From Candidatus Woesebacteria bacterium (GTDB taxonomy: Bacteria; Patescibacteriota; Microgenomatia; UBA8517): DNA of 40,440 bases. This document shows, one piece after another, positions 1-7,498 of this stretch; within the stretch, counting starts at the first letter, position 1; each line of letters starts with the position of its first letter. The position numbers and the translations under genes are program-made. The notes beneath the pieces were generated by a model that made no database searches, was not told the origin of the DNA, and saw nothing but the letters and a program-made list of their open reading frames with translations. The stretch spans positions 1-40,440 of the forward strand of contig JAGUZK010000042.1 in the NCBI GenBank assembly GCA_020060845.1, written 5' to 3'.

Positions 1-1125
1 AGAGTAATTGAGAAGGGTGATGTATCAGCTTCCATACTTTTGCCAAGTGGAGTAAGGGTAGATATGAAAGTACAAAGCCCGCGAAGCTTTGGTTCACTTT
101 TACAACATTTTACAGGCAGCAAACACCATAATATAAAGCTAAGAGAATATGCCCAGAAGATTGGGCTTAGCCTTTCTGAGAGGGGAATTAAGGTTGTCAA
201 AGGTAAAAAAGATGTTTCCTTTGGGACATATAACCAAAAGGAAAGGATTTATGAATTTGAGAAAGAGGAGGACTTTTACTTAGCACTTGGTCTAAAATGG
301 ATTCCGCCGGAATTAAGAGAGGATAGTGGAGAAATAGAAGTTGCTTTGACAGAAGAGGGGTTTCCAAAACTAGTTGATGTTGGTGATTTAAGAGGTGATC
401 TGCAGGTTCATTCCAGTTTTGATGTTGAGACAAGCCATGATTTAGGCTTATCTTCAATAGAAGAAATAGTTGAGTACGCAAGTCAGATGGGTTATGAGTA
501 TGTAGCGCTTACTGAGCATAACCCAAGCCAGAGAGGTCACACTGAAGCGCAGGTTATAGACATACTCAAGAGGAAAAAAGAAAAAATAGAGCAAATAAAT
601 GACTCATTGTCTAAGCAAGGAAGGATAAAAAAATTGTTCAATAGTCTTGAGATTGATATATTGCCTAATGGCAAGCTTGCAATATCTGAAAGAGCACTTG
701 AGATCTTGGACTTTGCGCTAGTTTCAATACATTCTAGTTTTAGGCTAGATAAAGATAAGATGACCAAAAGGGTTTTGTCTGCGCTTGAAAATCCTAAAGT
801 TAAGATTCTTGCCCACCCCACTGCCCGTAAACTGACGAAAAGAGAGGGTGTTGAGATAGATTGGGAAAAAGTCTTTGATTATTGCTCAAAAAACCGGAAA
901 TGGATAGAGATAAATGCTGATCCAATGAGACTTGATTTACCAGATTATTTGGTAAAGCAAGCGATCAATAAGGGTGTGAAATTGACGATTGGAACAGACG
1001 CTCACCATGTCGACCATCTAAAAAATATTATTTATGGAATTTATGTTGCAAGACGGGGTTGGGCGAAAAAAAGTGACATTGTAAATACCAGCAGTTTAGA
1101 AGATTTTGAAAAAATGTTAAAATGA
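1..1125 (+). CDS. polX: DNA polymerase X family protein with PHP domain (5' truncated by window edge)
   Basis: The frame is open back to base 1 in-frame with the tracked TTG at 40, so the gene starts before the window. The first residues match the end of a family X polymerase palm: RVDMKV carries the third catalytic Asp and is followed by HFTGSKHHN. From about residue 130 a PHP phosphoesterase domain follows, with DLQVHSSF, a TEH motif where the family usually has TDH, LEIDILPNG, SIHSSF, AHPT and GTDAHH. In this family the PHP domain gives 3'-5' exonuclease or AP-processing activity in base-excision repair. The HhH and N-terminal palm segments must lie upstream. The Asp-to-Glu change in the TDH motif is visible; its effect is unknown. 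The downstream lemA gene has its own promoter and RBS. Confidence 0.9.
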   Translation, partial: RVIEKGDVSASILLPSGVRVDMKVQSPRSFGSLLQHFTGSKHHNIKLREYAQKIGLSLSERGIKVVKGKKDVSFGTYNQKERIYEFEKEEDFYLALGLKWIPPELREDSGEIEVALTEEGFPKLVDVGDLRGDLQVHSSFDVETSHDLGLSSIEEIVEYASQMGYEYVALTEHNPSQRGHTEAQVIDILKRKKEKIEQINDSLSKQGRIKKLFNSLEIDILPNGKLAISERALEILDFALVSIHSSFRLDKDKMTKRVLSALENPKVKILAHPTARKLTKREGVEIDWEKVFDYCSKNRKWIEINADPMRLDLPDYLVKQAINKGVKLTIGTDAHHVDHLKNIIYGIYVARRGWAKKSDIVNTSSLEDFEKMLK

Positions 1126-1133
1126 TGTATATT
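1106..1133 (+). promoter_or_regulatory. sigma70-like promoter for lemA
   Basis: TTGAAA at 1106, a 16-nt spacer and TATATT at 1128. The predicted start of transcription leaves a leader of about 30 nt that includes a strong Shine-Dalgarno. It overlaps the end of the upstream gene. Confidence 0.45.
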
Positions 1134-1154
1134 TAATGCGAATGAGCTCTCTGG

Positions 1155-1165
1155 AAGGTGGTGAT
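1155..1165 (+). promoter_or_regulatory. strong Shine-Dalgarno of lemA
   Basis: AAGGTGGTGAT differs by one base from the full anti-SD complement AAGGAGGTGAT and lies 5 nt before the ATG at 1171. It fixes the lemA start and shows that this genome uses SD-led initiation for some genes. Confidence 0.8.
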
Positions 1166-1170
1166 TATTT

Positions 1171-1761
1171 ATGAACTATATTTATCTTCTCTTTTTACTT
1201 TTAGTAATTGTTGTCTTTTGGGTCATTTCTGTCTATAACTTTTTTGTATCAAGTAAAGCAAGAATTAAAGCAGCAGTTCAGGAAATTGGCAACCAGCTTA
1301 AAAGGCAATCTGATCTTATACCTAATTTGGAAGAGTCTGCTCGTGGTTATCTAAAGCACGAAAAAGGGATATATGAGGATCTAACAAAGGCAAGAAAAAT
1401 GATTTCAACTGCGCTAGATTCTAACGATCCTCAAAAGATGTCTGACGCAGCGTCTAAGATGGCATCAATCTTGCCAAATATCCAAGTAATAGTTGAGAGC
1501 AATCCTGAACTTAAATCAAGTGATGTTGTACAAAAACTGATGGACGAGTTAAGGGATACGTCTGATAAAGTTATGTATGCAAGAAGGCTAGTCATTGATC
1601 TTACTGCTGATTACAATGTCAAGGTTGCCACCTTCCCGTCAAGTCTAATTGCTTCCATTTTTGGGTTCAAGGAGCAGCCGGGGCTTATTATGCCGGAGGG
1701 GTCAGAAGCAGTCAAAGTCAATAGTGAAGATCTAAAGACTCCAAAGGTAAAGCTAAGCTAG
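1171..1761 (+). CDS. lemA: LemA family membrane protein
   Basis: Residues 1-25 form one hydrophobic membrane segment, followed by a long helical region with the LemA hallmark QLKRQSDLIPNL and then HEKGIYEDL. The length of 196 aa is typical. LemA proteins are single-pass membrane proteins of uncertain biochemical role, with the helical part outside or in the periplasm-like space. The start is fixed by a near-perfect RBS. It is followed closely by an HtpX-type protease, a pairing widely seen in bacteria, and the two are probably co-transcribed and functionally linked in membrane protein quality control (inference). Confidence 0.92.
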   Translation: MNYIYLLFLLLVIVVFWVISVYNFFVSSKARIKAAVQEIGNQLKRQSDLIPNLEESARGYLKHEKGIYEDLTKARKMISTALDSNDPQKMSDAASKMASILPNIQVIVESNPELKSSDVVQKLMDELRDTSDKVMYARRLVIDLTADYNVKVATFPSSLIASIFGFKEQPGLIMPEGSEAVKVNSEDLKTPKVKLS

Positions 1762-1782
1762 CTTATTGTTTTTGGCTTGCTC

Positions 1783-2715
1783 ATGAAAAATATTTACGAA
1801 TCAGTTGCGTACAACAAGGTAAAGAGTAATATTATTATTTTATCTTTTTTTGTCTTTGCTTGCATTGCTTTTTATGTTCTTAGTAACGCACTTGGGTATT
1901 ATCTAGGATATGAGCCAGGAGGTTTAGGTATCTTAGGGATAGCCTTAATAGTTTCGGGACTCACTAGCTTTGCTAGCTATTATTACTCAGACAAGATTAT
2001 ACTTGGAATTTCGTCCGCTAAGCCGGCTGATAGGAAGAGATATTTTAATTTTTATACGGTTAGCGAGAACTTAGCAATTGGCGCTGGACTTCCAAAACCC
2101 AGGCTTTATGTTATTGAGGATAGTGCTCCAAACGCTTTTGCAACTGGTAGGGATCCAGAACACGCTGTAATATGTGCTACCACAGGGCTTCTTGAGAAAC
2201 TCTCAAGAACAGAGCTGGAGGGTGTCATAGGGCATGAATTGGCGCATATAAAAAACTATGATATTAGGCTAATGTCGGTTGTTTCTGTGCTTGTTGGATC
2301 AATTGCTCTTCTTGCTGATTGGCTTCTGAGAATGGGCATTCGCCTAAGAAGTGATGACAATGACCGGAAATTGTCGCAAGCTTCCATAATATTGTTTTTT
2401 ATTGGTATTGTTTTTGCAATTCTCTCCCCACTTATTGCACAGATTATCCAACTTGCAATTTCCAGAAGGCGTGAGTTTATGGCAGATGCAGTTTCGGTGT
2501 CTATTACAAGACAGCCATCGGGATTAATTTCAGCGCTAAAGAAAATCTCCAGTGATCCTGAGCCTTTGGAGGTGGCAAATAAGGCGACCGCGCATCTTTA
2601 TATTGAAAACCCATTCAAAGGAGGTACAAAGAAAGCAATAGGTCTTTTTGCAAACCTCTTTAATACCCATCCTCCAGTTGAAGAAAGAATCAATGAGCTA
2701 TTAAAAATGCAGTAA
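1783..2715 (+). CDS. htpX: HtpX-like M48 membrane metalloprotease
   Basis: This is a zinc endopeptidase of the inner membrane that degrades misfolded membrane proteins. It has TM segments near residues 15-40 and 45-70, the HEXXH zinc site GHELAH (H151, E152, H155 counted from the ATG at 1783), a second TM pair on either side of residue 200, and the third ligand Glu in RREFMADA (E231). The ORF track begins at a TTG two codons upstream; the ATG is preferred because MKNIYESVAYNK resembles HtpX N-termini. No good RBS is visible, which fits translation coupled to lemA, whose stop lies about 20 nt upstream. Confidence 0.93.
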   Translation: MKNIYESVAYNKVKSNIIILSFFVFACIAFYVLSNALGYYLGYEPGGLGILGIALIVSGLTSFASYYYSDKIILGISSAKPADRKRYFNFYTVSENLAIGAGLPKPRLYVIEDSAPNAFATGRDPEHAVICATTGLLEKLSRTELEGVIGHELAHIKNYDIRLMSVVSVLVGSIALLADWLLRMGIRLRSDDNDRKLSQASIILFFIGIVFAILSPLIAQIIQLAISRRREFMADAVSVSITRQPSGLISALKKISSDPEPLEVANKATAHLYIENPFKGGTKKAIGLFANLFNTHPPVEERINELLKMQ

Positions 2716-2721
2716 GTTTTT

Positions 2722-3123
2722 TTAGATATCTACCCTTCTTGATATTATTGAAAACAGTTTTTTAAGAGCAATGGCAGTAAATCCCCAAGAAGCGTATGTC
2801 CAGAATGGAATGGATTTTAGATACTCGATCTCAAGAATAATTTGAGGATACCCCTTTGTATTGCCGATAATAATGTAAGACCCGACTGTTGCAAGCGCGA
2901 AAACAAAAAGATCAAACGTCTCGTTAAAGAATATGAAATAGACGAGAGTGGCAACTGCCACTAGTAAGTTGTTGTAAAAGTTGTTTTGGCTGAAGTAGGT
3001 GGTCAGAAGCAACCAACTAAAGTATATTACATAGAATATAATCAGAAATCTATCTTTTTTTTTGATCTCGGCAGGCGTATACATTAAGGAAATTGTATAT
3101 ATAATAGAGGGTCTAATCAACAA
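2722..3123 (-). CDS. small hypothetical membrane protein
   Basis: I do not recognise the family. The 133-aa product has about three or four hydrophobic segments (near residues 25-43, 50-65, 68-85 and 103-118) and a basic C-terminus, so it is probably an integral membrane protein. The tracked start is TTG at 3123; an ATG at 3084 (MYTPAEIKKKD) would give 120 aa and places a charged stretch before the first TM helix, which looks equally natural. It converges on htpX with a 6-nt gap and diverges from gatC. No transporter or enzyme motif is visible. Confidence 0.6.
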   Translation of the reverse strand: MLIRPSIIYTISLMYTPAEIKKKDRFLIIFYVIYFSWLLLTTYFSQNNFYNNLLVAVATLVYFIFFNETFDLFVFALATVGSYIIIGNTKGYPQIILEIEYLKSIPFWTYASWGFTAIALKKLFSIISRRVDI

Positions 3124-3175
3124 CGAGTTTATTCCAAGATGTAAAAAAGGGTATTTGGTTATAAAATAAAAATTG

Positions 3176-3472
3176 ATGGAAAAGAAGATCTCAAAAGAAT
3201 TGCTGAAAAAACTTTTGGCTATGGCACACCTATCTGCAAGCCAAGAAGATTTAGAAGTAATAGCTCCTCAGCTTGCTAAAGTCCTTGACTATTTTAGTGA
3301 CCTGGAACAACTGAATGTTGATTTACCGGGAACCAGCCAGACCACAGGATTGCAGAATGTTTTTCGTGAGGACAAAATTGAGAGTTCAATGGCGACAGAG
3401 GATGCACTATATAATTCCAAGTCAACTCTTAATGGTTTTGTAAAGACAGATATTGTCTTGCAAAAGAAGTAA
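3176..3472 (+). CDS. gatC: Asp/Glu-tRNA amidotransferase subunit C
   Basis: GatC is the small stabilising subunit of GatCAB, which amidates Glu-tRNA(Gln) and/or Asp-tRNA(Asn). The 98-aa protein starts with the family pattern ISKELLKKLLAMAHLSASQE and continues with QLAKVLDYFSDLEQLNVD. ATG 3176 is preferred over the tracked TTG at 3173. It begins the gatC-gatA-MFS-gatB-dnaE run, with gatA starting 7 nt after its stop. A TATAAA-like element lies about 10 nt upstream but the -35 is weak. Confidence 0.92.
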   Translation: MEKKISKELLKKLLAMAHLSASQEDLEVIAPQLAKVLDYFSDLEQLNVDLPGTSQTTGLQNVFREDKIESSMATEDALYNSKSTLNGFVKTDIVLQKK

Positions 3473-3479
3473 TTTTAGT

Positions 3480-4862
3480 ATGTTTGGATCAATTTCAGAG
3501 ACACAGAAAGCAATTCTAAGTGGCGATATTAAATGTGTAGATGTAGTTGACCATTTTTTGCAAAAAATTGATGAAAAGAAGCATCTTAATGCGTTTCTTA
3601 CTGTAACACGAGAACAAGCTTATGATGCGGCCAAAAAACAGGATAAACTAGTTAGTTCCTACGGTAGGGCAGTTTTGGAGAGATTGCCCCTCTTGGGTGT
3701 TGTTGTCTCATATAAAGATCTTTTTCTTACGAAGGGTGTAAGAACCACAGCAGGATCAAGGGTTCTTGAGTCATATATACCAACGTATTCGGCTACTATT
3801 GTGGAAAGATCTCATACTTCAGGTATGATAATGATAGGAAAAACAAATTGCGATGCATGGGCACATGGAGCCTCGGGAGAAAACAGTGATTTTGGTCCGA
3901 CGTTAAATCCCCATAATAATGAATTTGTGCCCGGAGGATCGTCTAGCGGGTCTGCGGTTAGTGTAGCCGCAGGTCTTTCTCATGTCTCATTTGGTACCGA
4001 TACGGGAGGATCTGTACGCCAACCGGCAAATTTTTGTGGGATCTATGGACTTAAGCCAACGTATGGTGCTGTATCACGCTATGGGGTTGTTGCAATGGCC
4101 TCTTCTCTTGATTGTGTTGGGGTTTTTTCTGGTTATCTTGGTGATTGTAAAAAAGTATTTGATGTAGTCCGAGGGACCGATGGGAGAGATGCTACGTTGA
4201 AAAATGGAGGCTTTCATATTGGAAGAAAACCCGTAATTGGTGTGCCTGATGAATATTTTAGCGAAGATGTTGATCCTGTTGTGCTTGAAAATGTGATGCA
4301 GGCATTAGAGGTCTTTAAAGGTGGAGGTTATAAGGTTAAAAGAGTGAAACTTCCCTCAACCAAGTATGCGATTTCAGTTTATTATATCGTCCAGCCGGCA
4401 GAGGTCTCATCTAACCTTGCAAGATATGATGGGATAAGATTTGGTGAGAGTAGGGAAATGTTTGGACTGGAGGCAAAAAGAAGAATTGTTCTTGGGACGT
4501 TTGTGCTGTCATCAGGATATTATGATGAATATTATAAGAAAGCTTCAAAAGTAAGGACATTAATAATAAATGAATTTGATGAGGCATTTAAGAGTGTAGA
4601 TGTTCTTATTTCTCCTGTCTCCCCCTCAACCCCTTTTAGGATAGGGGAAAAGTCTGCTGATCCTTTAAAAATGTACTTGTCTGATATTTTAACTGTTCCT
4701 GCAAACATAGCCGGTATTCCAGCTTTGTCAGTCCCATTTGGTCGATACAAGGAATTTCCGTTAGGTTTCCAACTTATGGGGCCTAAGTTTTCGGAGGAAA
4801 TTTTATTTGAGGTAGCAGGCGACTTTGAGAGAATGACGGATTACAAGTTTATTCCTGTGTGA
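3480..4862 (+). CDS. gatA: Asp/Glu-tRNA amidotransferase subunit A
   Basis: This is the amidase subunit that releases ammonia from Gln for tRNA-bound Glu/Asp transamidation. Counted from the ATG at 3480, the Ser-cisSer-Lys triad falls at K79 (SYKDLF), S154 (PGGSSSGS) and S178 (GTDTGGSVRQP). The protein is 460 aa, close to the usual 470-490. The tracked TTG start (3453) lies inside gatC; ATG 3480 with a nearby AGAAG is preferred. The amidase signature region is intact, so the gene should be functional. Unusually, the next gene is an MFS transporter rather than gatB. Confidence 0.96.
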   Translation: MFGSISETQKAILSGDIKCVDVVDHFLQKIDEKKHLNAFLTVTREQAYDAAKKQDKLVSSYGRAVLERLPLLGVVVSYKDLFLTKGVRTTAGSRVLESYIPTYSATIVERSHTSGMIMIGKTNCDAWAHGASGENSDFGPTLNPHNNEFVPGGSSSGSAVSVAAGLSHVSFGTDTGGSVRQPANFCGIYGLKPTYGAVSRYGVVAMASSLDCVGVFSGYLGDCKKVFDVVRGTDGRDATLKNGGFHIGRKPVIGVPDEYFSEDVDPVVLENVMQALEVFKGGGYKVKRVKLPSTKYAISVYYIVQPAEVSSNLARYDGIRFGESREMFGLEAKRRIVLGTFVLSSGYYDEYYKKASKVRTLIINEFDEAFKSVDVLISPVSPSTPFRIGEKSADPLKMYLSDILTVPANIAGIPALSVPFGRYKEFPLGFQLMGPKFSEEILFEVAGDFERMTDYKFIPV

Positions 4863-4880
4863 GCTTTGCTGTTTAGAAAA

Positions 4881-6149
4881 ATGAAAAGATGGACCAACCT
4901 TTTTTCCAACAAGAATTTCATTTATCTTCTTGTATCACAATCCCTATCACAGGTTACTATTCAACTTCTTAATTTTTTGTTTGTTCTAAAGGTTTATAAT
5001 GAGACTGGGTCTCCCATTGCTACTTCAATAGTTTGGATTTTTTACGCCCTCCCATCATTGATTTTTGGACCGTTTGCTGCAACTATTGTTGACACTTTCG
5101 ACCGAAGGAAACTACTTATGTTTACAAATCTTCTGCAGTCTTTACTAATTTTATTTCTCAGCTTCTCTTTTAATAGATCCGTTTTTACAATGTATATTGT
5201 TGTTTTCTTGTATTCGACTCTAAACCAGCTATATGTGCCATCGGAATCGGTAGCATTGACCGAGATCGTGAAGAAGAAGAGTTTGGCACTTGCCAACGGT
5301 GTGTTTTTCACAACTGTCCAGATATCAATAATCATTGGTTTTCTTTTGGCAAGCCTTTCAAATAGCTTTTTTGGCTTTGTTAATACTCTATACCTTTCTG
5401 CACTTCTTCTATTTACAGCTTTTTTGGCAGTCACCAAGCTTCCAGAGCTCAGAATCATGGGTAAAAGATCAGATCCTGGATCGCTAGTTAGGGACTTTAT
5501 CGAAAGGATCTTTGAAGGGTACAGATACGTAGTGAGTCAAAGATCGCTTCTGTATTCATATCTTTTGCAGATTGTTCTTAATTGCTCACTAACTGTAGTA
5601 GTTGTAAATATTCCTGTAATTTCAAAGGAAGTGCTACGAGCACCTGGGGATTATGGGTCTGCCTTGATAGTGACGCCAACAATACTAGGCTCGGTGATTG
5701 CTTCGTATTATGTTCCAAGGATCCTTGAAAAAGGTATAAGAAAGTTAAGTATTATTTATAGAAGCTTAGTAATGATGACATTTCTTTTGGCGCTTATTAC
5801 TTTAATTTTTCCTGAGATTGAGGGACAAACGTTAAGGCTTGTTGTCTATTTTGGCACTTTTATTGCATTAGGAGCATGTTTTGTTGGAACAATTATTCCT
5901 CTTCAAACTCATATTCAAGAATTCTCTCCTGAAAAGATGAGAGGAAGGATATTAGGTAATTTATGGTTCCTAATTACACTTATTAACATTTTTCCACTTC
6001 TTTTCTCGGGTATAATAACTGAGATCTTTGGAGTTAGGGTACTTCTTTTGCTATTTTTTGCGATATATTTGTCAATAGCTATCTATATTAGAAATAATAG
6101 TGGCATTCAGTTACGTGATGGTGTAATTAATAATTTCAGGATAAGTTAA
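4881..6149 (+). CDS. MFS transporter (EntS/MFS_3-like)
   Basis: An integral membrane carrier of about 422 aa with some 11-12 hydrophobic segments. The loop between TM2 and TM3 carries VDTFDRRKLL, the MFS motif-A variant typical of drug or siderophore exporters of the EntS group; the second half repeats the fold and has the FSPEKMRGRILG motif. Substrate is unknown. ATG 4881 is preferred to the tracked TTG at 4866. It is wedged between gatA and gatB with short gaps (18 nt and 8 nt), so it is most likely co-expressed with the amidotransferase although no functional link is evident. Confidence 0.85.
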   Translation: MKRWTNLFSNKNFIYLLVSQSLSQVTIQLLNFLFVLKVYNETGSPIATSIVWIFYALPSLIFGPFAATIVDTFDRRKLLMFTNLLQSLLILFLSFSFNRSVFTMYIVVFLYSTLNQLYVPSESVALTEIVKKKSLALANGVFFTTVQISIIIGFLLASLSNSFFGFVNTLYLSALLLFTAFLAVTKLPELRIMGKRSDPGSLVRDFIERIFEGYRYVVSQRSLLYSYLLQIVLNCSLTVVVVNIPVISKEVLRAPGDYGSALIVTPTILGSVIASYYVPRILEKGIRKLSIIYRSLVMMTFLLALITLIFPEIEGQTLRLVVYFGTFIALGACFVGTIIPLQTHIQEFSPEKMRGRILGNLWFLITLINIFPLLFSGIITEIFGVRVLLLLFFAIYLSIAIYIRNNSGIQLRDGVINNFRIS

Positions 6150-6157
6150 AAACAGTT

Positions 6158-7498
6158 ATGGATGAGAAATTTGAACCAGTAATGGGTCTTGAGGTACACA
6201 TTGAGCTTTCCACCATGTCTAAAATGTTTTGTGGTTGTGCAAGTGACCATTTTGGAAAGCCTCCAAATACCCAAGTTTGCCCAGTGTGCTTGGGTATGCC
6301 CGGTTCTCTTCCATTTCCAAATCTTGAAGCGGTAAAGGATGTTATCAAGCTTGGTCTTTCGGTAAATAGCAGCATTTCAAGATTTTCGAAGTTTGATAGG
6401 AAACACTACTTTTATCCCGACTTACCAAAAGGATATCAGATAAGCCAGTATGATCTTCCCCTATGCAGTGGCGGGCATATTATTTTAAGGAGTGGAAAAA
6501 AGATAAACATAAGAAGAATTCATATTGAAGAAGATACGGCAAAACTATTGCATGTAAGTAATGATGAAGAGAGTTATTCTTTGATTGACTTCAATAGAAG
6601 CGGAGTGGCGCTATGTGAGATGGTTACGGAGCCCGATTTCAATAGGGTCGAAGAAGTTGTCGAGTTTCTAAAAGAGGTTCAGTTAATTGTTCGGTATTTG
6701 GGGATTTCTAGTGCTGATATGGAGAAGGGTTCTATGCGACTAGAGGCAAACCTGTCTGTTAGAAGAGTTGGCGAAGTTGGACTTCCCGATTATAAGGTTG
6801 AATTAAAGAACATTAATTCGTTTCGTTTTCTTGATAAAGCTCTAAGGTATGAAATAGAAAGACAAATTAGAATTCTAAAAGACAAAGAAAAGGTTATACA
6901 GGAGACTAGAGGGTATGATCAAAGCAAGGGTGTAACTTTTTCCCAGAGATCTAAAGAAGAGGAAATGGACTATCGTTATTTTCCAGAGCCTGATATTCCG
7001 CCAATGGTCTTTGATGACAAGTTTATTAGCGGGATTGTAAGAGAACTGCCTGAACTACCTTATGCAAAAAGAGATAGGTACTTGTCGGATTATGGGCTAC
7101 CCTCAAATTATGTGGAGGTTCTGGTTTCTGAGCCGGAAAGGGCAGCGTTTTTTGAACATGCGGTTAGGCTAGATAGTAGATATAAAGTAGGTGTTAAAAC
7201 AATCGCTAATTTAATTGTGAATAAAGATTTTGACAGAAAATACCCCTCTCCTGAGAGTTTTATGAAGAAGATACTAGATCTTATGAAAAAAGAGTACGCA
7301 TCAGGAGATTTGACTTCCAAAGCTGTCAGAGAAGTTATATCAGAAAATATTAAGGCTGTGGAAGATTATAACAAAGGCAAGGGGGAAGTTGTAGGTTTTC
7401 TAATAGGTCAGGTGCAAAAGAAGTTGAGAGGTAAAGGTGATCCGGCATTAATATTGCAACAATTGAACAATGCCTTGAAGGTGAAAGGTAAACTATGA
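6158..7498 (+). CDS. gatB: Asp/Glu-tRNA amidotransferase subunit B (short tail)
   Basis: GatB is the kinase/tRNA-binding subunit of GatCAB, activating the side-chain carboxylate with ATP. It starts GLEVHIEL and keeps the zinc cysteines (CGC and CPVCLGMPG), the kinase core motifs HIEEDTAK and FNRSGVALCEMVTEPD, and a YqeY-like tail ending near GFLIGQVQKKLRGK. At 446 aa it is about 30 residues shorter than usual: the tail runs from TSKAVREVISEN directly to KAVEDYN, so the segment that normally holds the conserved EEKGL..ISDE stretch is missing. The stop overlaps the dnaE start (ATGA), implying translational coupling. Confidence 0.95.
   Translation: MDEKFEPVMGLEVHIELSTMSKMFCGCASDHFGKPPNTQVCPVCLGMPGSLPFPNLEAVKDVIKLGLSVNSSISRFSKFDRKHYFYPDLPKGYQISQYDLPLCSGGHIILRSGKKINIRRIHIEEDTAKLLHVSNDEESYSLIDFNRSGVALCEMVTEPDFNRVEEVVEFLKEVQLIVRYLGISSADMEKGSMRLEANLSVRRVGEVGLPDYKVELKNINSFRFLDKALRYEIERQIRILKDKEKVIQETRGYDQSKGVTFSQRSKEEEMDYRYFPEPDIPPMVFDDKFISGIVRELPELPYAKRDRYLSDYGLPSNYVEVLVSEPERAAFFEHAVRLDSRYKVGVKTIANLIVNKDFDRKYPSPESFMKKILDLMKKEYASGDLTSKAVREVISENIKAVEDYNKGKGEVVGFLIGQVQKKLRGKGDPALILQQLNNALKVKGKL

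Noticed and set aside
197-821. Minus-strand ORFs at 197-481 and 537-821 over the PolX gene
   Set aside because: They are shadows of a gene with strong motif support; their translations are Leu/Ser-rich and have no recognisable pattern.
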